The notes: generated from the letters alone by a model not told the origin. Counted from the first letter of the stretch, positions 12,239 to 23,007 are shown. The stretch: DNA of 64,000 nucleotides from Takakia lepidozioides (GCA_030704615.1 CM060734.1:46576042-46640041); one strand, 5' to 3'. Translations and numbers: made by a program.

Positions 12239-12879
12239 CTGTTATGCATCACAAAAATCCAGTAAACAACTCATTTTCCAATTGCACCACTTGCAGCTCT
12301 ACTGCAAAATCGCCGCTAGAAAACAGAACGACACTGCAGTACACCATCTCCGATAGTTCAATGACTCTTGCAGAAACGTAAAGTGAAGCGTCACCACACC
12401 GAAACGGACATAACCTCGGTAGACATGGATTCCAAGCACTATGCACAGACGGAGTTGTTCCTTTAACAGAGCATCCAACTGCAGGTCAAATGCCTTACAA
12501 TCATGACAGCCTTACAATCATGACAGCCGTTGCCTTAGTCCATAAAGTTTTGGCTAGTCAGTCAAATGTTCAGGGTTGTCACGTTGTCACATATTCCTTT
12601 GCACACTATGTAGTCTGGACTAGGGTTTGTTAGAAAGGTGTATTTAGGAAGCTGAAATGGGTTTGCATGGGGTTTGGGCAGTCACTGACTGCCGTGGTGC
12701 AGCAAGCCATTCATTACATGGAGGACATTCCAGACCTTGACACACGCAACAATGTCTCGAGTGGCAAGGTGCGAAATAGCATCTCAGTCCTTCCAGACAG
12801 TAGAAGTTCTAATGCATGCAGTGTCAATTCTTTGTGAAGCAGCTCATTCTTGTTTCATACTTTATGCAGTGTTTAATTA
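12239..12879. other. No recognised gene; small tandem duplication
   Basis: This separates the RPN5 N-terminal exon from the 3' end of LINE family A. A 17-bp unit (TTACAATCATGACAGCC) occurs twice in tandem at about 12496-12531. RPN5 exon 1 would be expected here but was not found. Confidence 0.4.
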
Positions 12880-12887
12880 GATTGTAC

Positions 12888-13313
12888 TCATAAGACGTTG
12901 TTTGCCGTAGCCTTGTGGCCATTGACCCCGCGCCCAGTTTGAGCGGGAACAAAAGGGACAGAACCTACCTCTGTCAGGGGCTGACGTTGGTAGTAAGACT
13001 TACCTTCATATAAAGAATTAATCCGGGTTTTCCAGATATCCTCTAGAAATCCCTTCACACAAGCATCAATCTGCTGTGTGTGATTTGCCCAAAAACTAGG
13101 CCTCAGGAGGGCCTGGGGTTTTGGCTCAGCCTCGAGACTTTCAAAGTTGGTAAACAGGGGTACAGGCACAATTCCCTTGATAGAATTGAAGAGAGCGTCT
13201 CTTTGGTGAGAGAACCCCGGACAGTGTATCAGAAAATGAATACTGTCTTCAGATTGCCCACACAACGGGAAATTGCACTCTCCCTTTCCTCTCTGCTTCT
13301 GTTTGCTGTTCAA
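12888..13313 (-). pseudogene. Frame-shifted C-terminal tail of LINE family A
   Basis: This 141-residue frame continues the LINE polyprotein after a one-base shift at about 13310. It holds a Cys/His motif (CNFPLCGQ...HFLIHCPGF) like the reverse-transcriptase-associated zinc-binding tail. It also holds the segment that survives in the truncated copies at 52.6 and 55.5 kb. It would not be translated unless frameshifting occurs. Confidence 0.7.
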
Positions 13314-16300
13314 AGGTAGGCTTCCTGCCCTACAGCCTCTAAGTCAGATTTATCCAGCAGGGTCAAGACTTGCGGATCCAGGTCCAGGTCCTTGAGAATC
13401 TCTTCTACTCTCTTCTGCCAGGACTTAGCCTGTTTGACAGGGCGGTCCTGTTTCCAAGATATAGAGTCGATTAACTTAGGATATCTGGTGTTGGGCATAT
13501 GTTGCAGCTGACCCCACCATCTGACCTTGAATTCATCTCGTGGGGAGCTTAAGGACGGAATGCCAAACTCACCCCGAACAGCCACATTGGCTGTTTTGGA
13601 GCATGCTGACATACACTCCTTAAGCACCCCCACTTGAATGGATTCTAGAGACTTAGCCTGGTTGGAGTTATCAAACCATATAGCAGATCCGTACTCCAAG
13701 GCAGGTCTAATAACGCGACAAAGCATGGTTTTCTTAACCTCAGAGTTGAACCCTCTGCAGTGGAAAAATTTAGTGAGCCCCAGAGCTTTGCCCTTGCCAG
13801 TTTGAACAACTTTCCGGATATGTGCATCCCAATTACAATTGGAGGAAAACTCAACGCCCAGGTAAGTGTAGGAAGGGAGGACCGGGATCTCTTGGCTACC
13901 CCACTGCCACTTAAGATCACTTCCTCCCTCTCCTCTGTCGCTGAATGCTACCACTGCACATTTGCTGACATTAGCCTCTAGCCCCCAAAGATCAAAGTAT
14001 CTCTTCGCGCAATCAATCAACTCCTGGAGATTGGTTGGAGTCTCCCCTATGCCTGCAAAGTCATCCGCAAACATAAGGGCTGGTATGGTGGTATCACCCA
14101 CCCTTAACCCAAATCCCTCACTTTCCACATCCTCGAGGAGTTGATTGATAAAAACATTGAAGAGCAGAGGGGAGAGAGTACATCCTTGAGCTACACCTTG
14201 GTCTATGTCAAAGAAGTTGGACTTCTGTCCGTTAACAGTGACACAGCTTTTGGTGTGAGCATACAAGTTGTGGACAACTCTCCACATCTTTCCCTTGATC
14301 CCACAAGACCAGAGGCGGAACCATAGGCCATCTCTCCACACTGTGTCATAAGCCTTTTTGACATCCAGGAAAAAAACGTAAGTGGGTTTCCCTTCTTTTT
14401 TCCTTCCCTGGATAATCTGGCTTAGAGTGAAGATATGATCCACACAGCCCCTGTTTCGCCGAAAGCCAGCTTGGCCTTCGTGGAAACAACCTCTAGACTC
14501 CAGATCAACCTCGAGACGAGTACTTATAACTCTGCAGAATGTCTTGCCAACAGCATTGAGGAGTGTGATGCCACGGTAGTTCCCCGGTTCTTCTCTGTCA
14601 CCCTTCTTGTATAGATTGACAATAACCCCCTGTCGCCAGCGAAAGGGGATCATTTCAGTCTTCCAGATAAGGTTAAAGAGGAGAACTAGGGCCTCTATCA
14701 TGGGATCGCCACCGTGCTTGATAAGCTCGTTGACAATACCATCAGGTCCACCAGCTTTATATCCATTTAAATGTTCAATTGCTTCCACAATCTCAGAAGA
14801 ACTAATGGGAGCGTTATAAGCCATTGAAATATACTCCAGTTCATCAGGGCTGTTTTGAATCATAGTAACAGTTTTTCCAACTGTGTCGCTCCATTCAGCA
14901 GAAGACCCCTCACTGCTAGACCTAGAAGTTCTGCCAAGGATACTGTAGTGATTTTCAAAGGTTTTGACAATGTCAACCGATGAAGTCACCACTGCACCTT
15001 TAGTAGTCTTCAGCGCTTGTACTTGCTGACTGTTTTTAGGCTTGTACAAACGTTGAATGGCCAACCAGAATTTCTTGTCGTTACCACCATGGTGGTTTGA
15101 GTTTATTTCACTGTATAACTTGTCCCAGTATAATTTCTGCTGAGACCTAACAAGCTGATTGATATCTTTACGGGGCTGGTAGTACCTCGCCCACAATTCT
15201 CTGTTGGTTTTCAAATTGCAGCACTTTTTATAAAGGGCTCGTCTCTCAGCTATCTTGAGTTTGATCTCATTGGTCCACCAATTAACAGCTCTACCGCAGA
15301 CAATTAGTTTCCTCCCAATGATCTTGTCAGCCACGGAGGAAATGAAACTCTCCCAAGAGTCCACTGCTCTTTCGACTTCATTTCTTGCGTTGTCAGAGCG
15401 AGACTGAAGTTCTTGGAGCGATTGGACAAAATGAGGGAGAGCCTCTTGCAAGGCCTGGACGTACTCAGCCTTGACCTCCTCATTATGGAATTTTTCTATG
15501 CGCCACTTCTGAATCGAACGTTTCACAGATCTCTTGGTGTTGGGAAAACACCGTTTGATCTCAGTCCAAACCAGGAAGTGGTCAGAGGTACCAATATCAG
15601 TTCTGTCGATCAACACATTGGCACACTGGGGAAACAAATTTTTGTCCATTATGATATAGTCCACAATGGAACGTTCCCCAGTTTGGGATTTCTCACGAGT
15701 CCACTGCACTTGGTCACCTCTTGTCCTGTTATTCAAGGTCAAAAGCTGAAGCTCTTCCAGACAGTTAATTAACCGTCTGCCATTAGAATTCAGCTCGTCC
15801 TCACCAAAAGGCCCAATGATATCGTCCTGATGGAGCCCTTTGCCCACCCGGGCATTGAAGTCACCCAATAGCACTACCTGACCTTTGGCAAGGAACGAAG
15901 CACAGTGCAGCTTTACATCTTTGAAGGCTTTGTCTGCGTCAGCACTAAGGGTCCCCTCTGTGGGCATGTAAACACAACCCACCAAGAGGTCCTTTGTACT
16001 CATGCCGCCCTTCAGATTCAGTTTCAGCCAGATACTATGCTCGTACCTCAAACCCTTGTTGATAATTTCACAATTATCAAACAAGAAATCACGGACAAAG
16101 AATCCAACCCTTTTTTGACCGCGTTTGGCAGAGGCTGCCTTGAGAGTACACATCCTACCTGCCCATTTATAACCATTGACATCTCCAACCAGTTTATCCG
16201 TCGTTTCCCATGTTTCTTGCCCAGCACAGATATGAATATCATTAGTCCGAAGGACTTGTCCCACTTCGAGTTGTTTCCTGTGGTTAGTAAGCCCTGAGAA

Positions 16301-17170
16301 GTTGAAAGTGGCCAGCCGCAAGCCAGCCCTTTGCATGTGAATTGTTTGTCGTCTAGGTAGCTTGTGATTGCTCCTGGACGGCCAACCGTTCTGCAAAGGG
16401 GGGACAGTTACCCCATGTGTAGATTTTGCTCGTCTTGTGTAAACTTTGAGAATTGGTAAACCATTCAGGGTACCAAATCCTTCAGTTACACGACGCACAG
16501 GCTCCGCACACTTAGGGGCATATTGTCCATCAGACTGCTTGGGGACAATTACCCCGTGTATAGATTTTGCTCGTCTTGTGTAGACTTTGAGGATTGGTAA
16601 ACCATTTAGAGTACCAAGTCCTTCAGTTACACGACGTTCAGGCTCTGCACACTTAGGGACAGATTGTCCGTCTGACGGCTTGGGGGCAATTACCCCGTGT
16701 ATAGAATTTGTTCGTCTTGTGTAAACCTTGAGGATTGGTAAACCATTCAGAGTACCAAATCCTTCAGATTCAGGACGTTCAGGTTCTGTACACTTAGGGG
16801 CATCTTGTCCTTCTGGCTGTTTGGATTCAACCTCATCCAGAGCATCAAACCGATTAGAAACTCTCAAGTTGAAGTCCTTGCCCTTGGTTGTCTTCCTAGA
16901 GCGCCCCATTGAATCACCAATGTCTAAGACCGCTCTCCAGCCAGTCAAGGGACAAACTTCTTTGAGATTGAATTGATGTGGGACTCTATTAGAAGCACTT
17001 TTGGTCATTGCAACCTTCAACGTACCCCTGTTATCAAGTCTCGAGATGGAACCATTAGCCATGAAATCCAAGCCTAAGCTAGAGCATGTAGTTTTAAAGG
17101 ACACATCGTCCATCCTGGGATTCACCCCAAAAACTACACATGAAGCCCTAGATTTGGCATAAGTAACCAA
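13310..17170 (-). CDS. LINE family A polyprotein: AP-type endonuclease and reverse transcriptase
   Basis: The 1,286-residue frame begins at a TTG in an open frame, so the true start is uncertain. Residues 1-110 or so are unassigned. Three tandem 47-residue repeats follow (about 115-260). The exonuclease-endonuclease-phosphatase domain spans about 283-533 (LRLATFNFSG, AGQETWE, VVLLGDFNARVG, SDHFLVW). Reverse transcriptase spans about 780-1090 (GYKAGGPDGIVNELIKHGG, NYRGITLLNAVGKTFCRVIS, AQGCTLSPLLFNVFINQL and the catalytic MFADD). The GDFNARVG and GPDGIVNELIKHGG motifs look closer to RTE or L2-type LINEs than to the plant L1 group; that is an impression needing a tree. No internal stop occurs over 3.86 kb, so insertion was recent. 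Confidence 0.9.
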   Translation of the reverse strand: MVTYAKSRASCVVFGVNPRMDDVSFKTTCSSLGLDFMANGSISRLDNRGTLKVAMTKSASNRVPHQFNLKEVCPLTGWRAVLDIGDSMGRSRKTTKGKDFNLRVSNRFDALDEVESKQPEGQDAPKCTEPERPESEGFGTLNGLPILKVYTRRTNSIHGVIAPKPSDGQSVPKCAEPERRVTEGLGTLNGLPILKVYTRRAKSIHGVIVPKQSDGQYAPKCAEPVRRVTEGFGTLNGLPILKVYTRRAKSTHGVTVPPLQNGWPSRSNHKLPRRQTIHMQRAGLRLATFNFSGLTNHRKQLEVGQVLRTNDIHICAGQETWETTDKLVGDVNGYKWAGRMCTLKAASAKRGQKRVGFFVRDFLFDNCEIINKGLRYEHSIWLKLNLKGGMSTKDLLVGCVYMPTEGTLSADADKAFKDVKLHCASFLAKGQVVLLGDFNARVGKGLHQDDIIGPFGEDELNSNGRRLINCLEELQLLTLNNRTRGDQVQWTREKSQTGERSIVDYIIMDKNLFPQCANVLIDRTDIGTSDHFLVWTEIKRCFPNTKRSVKRSIQKWRIEKFHNEEVKAEYVQALQEALPHFVQSLQELQSRSDNARNEVERAVDSWESFISSVADKIIGRKLIVCGRAVNWWTNEIKLKIAERRALYKKCCNLKTNRELWARYYQPRKDINQLVRSQQKLYWDKLYSEINSNHHGGNDKKFWLAIQRLYKPKNSQQVQALKTTKGAVVTSSVDIVKTFENHYSILGRTSRSSSEGSSAEWSDTVGKTVTMIQNSPDELEYISMAYNAPISSSEIVEAIEHLNGYKAGGPDGIVNELIKHGGDPMIEALVLLFNLIWKTEMIPFRWRQGVIVNLYKKGDREEPGNYRGITLLNAVGKTFCRVISTRLEVDLESRGCFHEGQAGFRRNRGCVDHIFTLSQIIQGRKKEGKPTYVFFLDVKKAYDTVWRDGLWFRLWSCGIKGKMWRVVHNLYAHTKSCVTVNGQKSNFFDIDQGVAQGCTLSPLLFNVFINQLLEDVESEGFGLRVGDTTIPALMFADDFAGIGETPTNLQELIDCAKRYFDLWGLEANVSKCAVVAFSDRGEGGSDLKWQWGSQEIPVLPSYTYLGVEFSSNCNWDAHIRKVVQTGKGKALGLTKFFHCRGFNSEVKKTMLCRVIRPALEYGSAIWFDNSNQAKSLESIQVGVLKECMSACSKTANVAVRGEFGIPSLSSPRDEFKVRWWGQLQHMPNTRYPKLIDSISWKQDRPVKQAKSWQKRVEEILKDLDLDPQVLTLLDKSDLEAVGQEAYL
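16402..16824 (-). repeat. Three 141-bp tandem repeats inside the LINE reading frame
   Basis: Units start at about 16402, 16543 and 16684, exactly 141 bp apart, so the reading frame is kept. Each encodes a 47-residue unit with TLNGLPILKVYTRR followed by SIHGV and a Cys-containing KCAEP. The outermost unit (nearest the 5' end of the element) is the most diverged at its edge. Confidence 0.9.
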
Positions 17171-17243
17171 TTCCCAGGAATCACCCTGGGGAGTGTTGAT
17201 GTTGATAGGAGCTAAAGTTTTGATTGATCTCGCAGGCTATAAG

Positions 17244-17616
17244 TTTAAGCACAGGAACCAACCCGAGCCCAAGTGCCGAGTATGCTATACAGAGCATACG
17301 ACTGCCCAATTTGGATACACGGGCCATTCCCTGCAACTCCCTGGAGTGTGATCTCTGAATGGTAACAAGCGGACCCCTACCGCTTGGGGATATATTCTAA
17401 AGAGGGAAAGGCCCCAAGCTTTCCAACTAAATCCAATGCACTACCTTACCTGGAGCAAAGCGCTTCAGGTCGAAACAAACAAGGACACGAGGTCACAAGG
17501 CCGGCATTTAGTCACAGAGACATTAATGTACTCCCATATCAAGTCCACCCAATGGCAATAGGCTTCCTAGAGGACAGGGAGGAAGTGTTTAATTAGAGAT
17601 GGATTCAATGGATTGG
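17244..17616. other. LINE 5' edge and flank, no recognised gene
   Basis: This lies between the open LINE frame and the first RPN5 middle exon. It may include the LINE 5' untranslated region. RPN5 sequence preceding the NVSAGK-type segment should lie here if the locus were collinear, but none was recognised. Confidence 0.4.
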
Positions 17617-18839
17617 TTGGCAGATTTACATGGAGATAGAGAGCGCGGTTAATGAAGAAGCTGGCAAAGATCAAGAAGGAGCAAGGGGAGGTCGCTAAAG
17701 CAGCAGAGCTCATGCAGGAAGTCGCAGTATGTTCCATTCATGCTTATGCAAGATATGGTCTTGTACTCTTACATTTAAGTTACAACATAGCATTCTTTTG
17801 TTTCCTTTGAAGGCTTTCTTTACCTTACATGTGGCATCCCATATCATTCGTTCCCTCCCAAACGTGAATTTCAAAGTTTAGGCTCCCAGGTATGTGCATG
17901 CTCTATTCCTGCCTAGTCTTACTCCTTACTTTGTGAGTTCCGCAATTTGTGTTGCAATTTGTCGTCATGGTGACTAGCTTGTAATCTCTAATTTGTATGA
18001 GCAATGGTGATTCCTTCTAGCAATCCCCTTGTAAGATGGTTGCTTTTGTGCAAGCATCCAGTACTCGGGCTTTGGCGATCAGAAAAGGCGTCTACAGCCA
18101 CCTATTTCTTTGCACGAAATTCTGTCATACCTATGAGTTTAAACCAAGGGTTCACAGCCTGTGCAATCTGGTGGGTGCAGTTCGAGACATTTGGTTCCAT
18201 GGAAAAGACAGAGAAGATAGCCTTCATTCTTGAACAGGTAAAATTTTCTCATCATGTTCTTACCTTCTTTCATCTGAAGAGCGTCTAGTTTGCAGACAAT
18301 CAGATTTTGCTACTAGGTGGAGAAGGGACACCTGGTAGTAGTCAGCCATTGAACACTGGCAGAGAATATGTAGGTGGCTATATTTTCTTTATGGTCTTGA
18401 TTGCTTGGGTTGGGGTGTGACCTATGCAATACGAGTGAAGTTTTGAGGGTAGTAATAGCAGTTGGTAATAGGAGAGGTTATGTGAATGGCAGGTGCGGCT
18501 ATGTTTGGATGGGAAAGACCATATGCGAACACAGATTCTGTCCAGGACGATAAGTCCCTGCGTTTCGAAGACACGGTCGAAAAAGTTCTCTAGAGGTAAT
18601 AATTCCATAAACACCCAGAGAATAGAAGGATCGAAGATTGAACCCACCCTCCGAAAACGTAGGTGATAGTTTCGGAGACTCGGCTGGAAAGTATTCCCGC
18701 CCTTATCATTAGTGCTCAATGCTGAGACTGGCAAAGGGAAGAAGAAGCCTAAAGAGGGTGATAATGTTGTGGAGCAACTGGGCCCTGATATTCCCTCTCT
18801 TCTTGAGTTGAAGCGCATTTACTACGAGCTAATGATCAG
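17617..18839 (+). pseudogene. RPN5: RPN5 pseudogene: middle exons, opposite strand to the ends
   Basis: Four plus-strand exons encode the RPN5 middle. Exon A (about 17617-17726) has GQIYMEIE then [20 protein letters not shown]. Exon B (18181-18237) has FETFGSMEKTEKIAFILEQ. Exon C (from 18493) has VRLCLDGKDHMRTQILSR. Exon D (18713-18839) has [13 protein letters not shown] and [18 protein letters not shown]. Exon A lost two bases between EIE and ARL, and exon C appears to have lost one base near VF(E)D. After exon D the donor reads GC rather than GT, and the next exon (YYSHN...) was not found. These exons are just those absent from the minus-strand relic at 10.3-12.2 kb, which suggests one gene broken by an inversion. 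Confidence 0.85.
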
Positions 18840-19400
18840 GCAAAGCCTTTGATTTTTGTGAAAACTATGAGATTGAGTTGCTATAGCTAAATTCACAGAT
18901 AGGATTGGATCTCCCACACAGCCGAAGTATGTGTAGTTTGTTTAGGCAGCGCAACAGCGTTAAACTATGGAATCAAATCTTTGTTTCCCAAATCACGGCC
19001 ACCAATGGCCAGGAGCTGTGGGGTCTATTTGCATGCTGTTGTAGACAACTCAAAAATAAACCAGTAAAGTGATGTTGTGTGTTGGTTCATTTGTGAACTA
19101 CATGAATAGGCTGAAGAGCCACTATAAAGCCAATGGTGCAATTAAATTGAAACAAACTATGTCGTATTAGACATGTGGCTTCCATGGTCAGGTTGCAAAA
19201 TGGACAGATTTTGGCAGCAGGTGATTGACATTGCCTGTTTTTGGCTGGTAGCGCATTCTACTGAAGTTTACATGGGAAATCTTCAAGGCTGGCCTTTTCA
19301 GGGCTTCTTCTGCAGAAAGTGTATGCAATGTTGCATAAAGGAAGTGCAAAATTTGCTAACTGGAGCTGCAAGTTAATGCGAACTGTACCCCTGTGAGCCC
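18840..19400. other. No recognised gene
   Basis: The sequence follows the last RPN5 middle exon. No RPN5 continuation, transposon protein or RNA gene was recognised. Confidence 0.4.
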
Positions 19401-19407
19401 CTATACC

Positions 19408-19830
19408 CTAGCCTATTTCATTTCATTTCATTCTACCATGAAGCCTTCTTTGGTCCTCTGTGACAATAAAATTGTACAGCCCACTTGTCTGCAACTCTAT
19501 CTCTCTCCTTCTACAAGCATTGGGAAGGTTCACATTGGCTTCACACAACACAGCCTGCAGATAGAGACTCGTAAACTGGACAATCTAGAGCGTACTGACC
19601 GCTTGTTCTTTGCTACAGAAGGGAGATTGAGACTGAACAATTTTTTTTCTTTCACTGTCCTTTGTATCATGAGATCTGGGGTAGATATTATTGCACCCAA
19701 TCCCTCACTGAAGTCCTTCAGTATGAGGATCAGCAATGCTTGGCTGCATATCTACATGAGACCTAGAGATCTCTTGATGTTGATTAGGTGTTGGGCTGCT
19801 TGTTCAGCCCAACAGATTTTATGAAAATCT
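19408..19830 (+). mobile_element. LINE family B relic
   Basis: A TTTCA repeat (about 19413-19433) is followed by a decayed piece of the family B C-terminal coding region. With frameshifts allowed it reads [19 protein letters not shown] and TQSLTEVLQYEDQQCLAAYL. The same block occurs at 35.7, 41.1, 44.2, 46.8, 47.8 and 49.6 kb. Confidence 0.7.
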
Positions 19831-20329
19831 GTCTTAGAAGAGCCGCAATCTCTCAAGACCCTAACAAGAGCTCCCCTGCTGCTTCAACCTCTAGTGTTGC
19901 ATGTGCCATTTCTGCCTTATAAAGACAGACAAATTCGGAAACACCCCATTGTCTCACAAAACTTCAGCCAATCCCCTATATTTCACTTGATCTTCAAATC
20001 AATCATGCAACTTCATTGAACTAGGGCACAGACCTCAAGAGCGCCAGTGTGCTCACCCATACCCATGATGGCGTACCCATACCACTTCAGCAATTCTCAT
20101 GCACAATTCTGAGTCTGAAAGAACAGTAAATGCAGTTGTTGAAGGGGTCATACCTATGTTGGAGATTGCAGATGAGATGGGAATACAGGTATGCAGCAAG
20201 GTAAACAGCTTGGGAAGAATGCTACTCAGGAGGTCGATCAGGCCATCACGCCAACCGAAAGCATGCATGTTTCTTTGGAGAATCTCCAAGGGGTAATACC
20301 ACTGGTTGACCCGAGATTGTCGAGTATGT
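19831..20329. other. No recognised gene
   Basis: Nothing with family resemblance or clear repeat structure was seen. The hairpin repeat begins at the right edge. Confidence 0.4.
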
Positions 20330-20374
20330 ATGTTCCAATTCCACATGTCCATCAGACATGTGGAATTGGAACAT
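20330..20374. repeat. Perfect 20-bp inverted repeat (hairpin)
   Basis: The left arm ATGTTCCAATTCCACATGTC pairs perfectly with the right arm across a 5-base loop (CATCA). The motif TGGAATTGGAACAT recurs at about 20402. A transcript would fold into a 45-nt hairpin; no function can be assigned. Confidence 0.85.
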
Positions 20375-20852
20375 GTTGGTGGAACTTGTCAATAAGAAAT
20401 CTGGAATTGGAACATCTCGATGAAACATATGGTTAATTCAACATGTTTGAGATTTTAGTGATTCAATCGACATATGGTACTCCATTTCAATTGAGCATGT
20501 CAATGAAACCCCCAAGTTGCTATTGTGCATTGCAAATCCCAGGTAGGAGTTCTGATGGTTATGATCTGAGATGGTTCAAGTTGTGACTTTCCGCAGTGAA
20601 AAGGTTGTTGTCAAAAATAATTCGTGGTAGTCAATCCATAATTTTGATGGTAGTTGAATTGCAGCTGGTGTCCAAGGTTGTATATGCATGCATACCCCTT
20701 TGGCTGTGATGGGAGGGGTAACCAACAAAAAAGCCTGTGAATTTGTAGCAAGGATTCTCGTGAAGACGTCTTTCTTTGAAGTATGTAGGAGGTTTGGGAT
20801 TTCTGTGAGTTGAGTGGAAAACTTTGTAAACTAAGAGTGCAAGTTGTGCAGG

Positions 20853-23007
20853 ATGGCAGAGCTGAATCGGGCACAGTTGTTGGGACCATGCAGCTCCACA
20901 AGTGCTTTTGAAAGGGGAGGCAGAAGGGGAGTCAACAAACCGTCTTCTGCCACTTGTAGGGATGTGAGGACACTATGTAAGGCAGGAGAACTGAAAGAGG
21001 CGCTTCACATTTAGAACCAACAATGCATTTCAGCAGACTCCAATACTTATGTCTATCTCTTTGCAGGAGTGCATCAAAATGAAATGTGTAGCAGATGGAA
21101 AGCAAGTACATGCCCACATCATCCAAACAGGATTCAAGCCAAACATCTTTCTTCTCAACACCCTTGTCAACACGTATGCCAAGTGTGGGCGGGTTGTGGA
21201 TGCACACCGAGTATTCAAGAGAATGTCTGAACGAGATATATTTACATGGAATATACTGTTAGTGGGATATGTCAAGCATGGGTTTGGGAGGGAGGCATTA
21301 GAGATCTATGAGCAAATGATTGAGGAAGGAGTGACCCCTGACAAGGTCACATACATTTCCGTTCTTAATGCTTGTTCCAGCCTTACAGCTCTGGACAGTG
21401 GCAAAAATGTTCATACCGACTTCAGCAGAGCTGGAATCACTCCCGATGTCGTTCTTGACACTGCCGTGGTTGCCATGTATGCCAAATGCGGAAGCATAAA
21501 GGATGCGCGCCGAGTGTTTGACAGCATGGCTCAACGAGATCTGGTCTCATGGAACACAATGATTGCAGGGTATTCTCAGCATGGGTGCGGTAGGGAGGCT
21601 TTTGAGACTTATAAGGAAGCAATACAGGAAGGAGTGACGCCTGACAAGGTCACTTACACATGTGTTCTCAATGCCTGTACCACCCTGAGAGACCTGGGAA
21701 AGGGCAAAGAGGTGCATGCTGAGATTATGAGGGCCAGGATTGCACCAGGTATCATGATGCAGAACAGCCTTGTTGACATGTATGCGAAGTGTGGGAATGT
21801 CAAGGATGCATGTGAAGTTTTCAACAATATGGCTAAACGAAATGTGGTCTCATGGAGTGTAATGATTGCAGGATATTCTCAGAATGGGTATGATAGGGAA
21901 GCTTTTGAGACCTACGAGCAAATGATAGACCAAGGAGTGAGGCCCGATAATGTCACATTCGTTTGTATTCTCAATGCATGTGCCGGCCTCACAGCCCTGG
22001 GAAAGGGCAAAGTGGTCCATGCTGCCATCATGCGAGCTGGAATTGTGCCAGATATCATTTTGGAGACTGCCCTTGTTGCCATGTATGCCAAATGTGGGAG
22101 CATAAAAGATGCTCGTGGAGTGTTTGACAAAATGGCTCATCGAAATGTGATTTCGTGGAGTGCAATATCTACCAAACGTCCATCTGCATCTCGCAAAGCT
22201 GGGACCATTGTGGCAGCTCGCCGCTGCGCAGCCTTAACAAAGAAATATCTACTCATTTTTTCCCCTTTAAGGCTCCAATTGACTCCAGCTTTGACTCTGG
22301 AGAATTGCTCCTTGGCATGGCTGTCACTACTTTGATTCCATGAGTCGAGATCACGGGGTTACTCCTACAGCGGAACATTTTGGGTGCATGGTGGACCTTC
22401 TTGGCCGTGCAGGGCGATTGGATGTGGCAGAGGACTTTATTAATAAAATGCCCATTGAACCAGGGGGGTCAGTGTGGAGGGCCTTGCTTAGTGCGTGCAG
22501 AATCCATGGTGATGTGTTGCTAGCAGAACGTGTAGCAAAATGCCTTCTCAAGTTGGATTCACAGGATGCTGCAACAGGTGCTGTTGTCAAACATCTATGC
22601 TGTTACTGGCCGGTGGAACGATCAAGCAAAAGTGAGGAAAATGATGAAGGACAGATGTGTCACAAAGGTGCCCGGGTGCAGCTGCATTTTGTGCTGAAGA
22701 GCTTGTCTGAGCAGATGAAGGAGGCTGGGTATGTGCCTGATATGCGCTTTGTATTGCATGATGTGGAGGAAGAGCAAAAGGAATTCTCTCTTTGCCACCA
22801 TAGTGAAAAGCTAGCATTTCTTTTGGGCTCATCAGAACACCCCCTGGGACACCTCTCCTTGTCATCAAAAACCTTCGGGTATGTGGTGACTGCCACACGG
22901 CCACCAAGTTCATCTCAAAGATTGTTGGGCGAGCTATTGTATTACGGGATAGGGGCCGCTTTCACCACTTCCAAGATGGGGTCTGTTCTTGTGGGGACTA
23001 CTGGTGA
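20853..23007 (+). pseudogene. PPR-DYW (pentatricopeptide repeat RNA-editing factor) pseudogene
   Basis: PLS-class PPR proteins with a DYW deaminase domain edit C to U in organelle RNA. The frame starts MAELNRAQLLG at 20853, hits a TAG after ELKEALHI (about 21012) and needs a one-base shift near 21060. A long intact PPR array then runs to about 22165 (MYAKCGSIKDARRVFDSMAQ, NVVSWSVMIAGYSQNG and similar). About 170 bp between WSA and HYFDSMSRDHGVTP is replaced or scrambled. The E region loses the IEV-to-EEIYAEL segment. The DYW domain is out of frame after HSEKLAF but intact at its end ([27 protein letters not shown] at 23005-23007). At least five lesions make it non-functional. The gene is single-exon, as is usual for this class. 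Confidence 0.9.

Larger units (their letters stand above)
12880..17243 (-). mobile_element. LINE retrotransposon, family A, nearly full-length
   Basis: The element is minus-oriented and has one long reading frame with endonuclease and reverse transcriptase. It ends at the signature CAACGTCTTATGAGTACAAT at about 12880. The same 3' end recurs at about 35.4, 45.7, 45.9, 52.5, 52.6 and 55.5 kb, which fixes the element's 3' terminus. The 5' boundary is uncertain: the frame opens after a TAG near 17244, and the element may extend up to about 17.4 kb. No poly-A tail or clear target-site duplication could be defined. One frameshift near 13310 separates the C-terminal zinc-finger-like tail. Confidence 0.85.
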
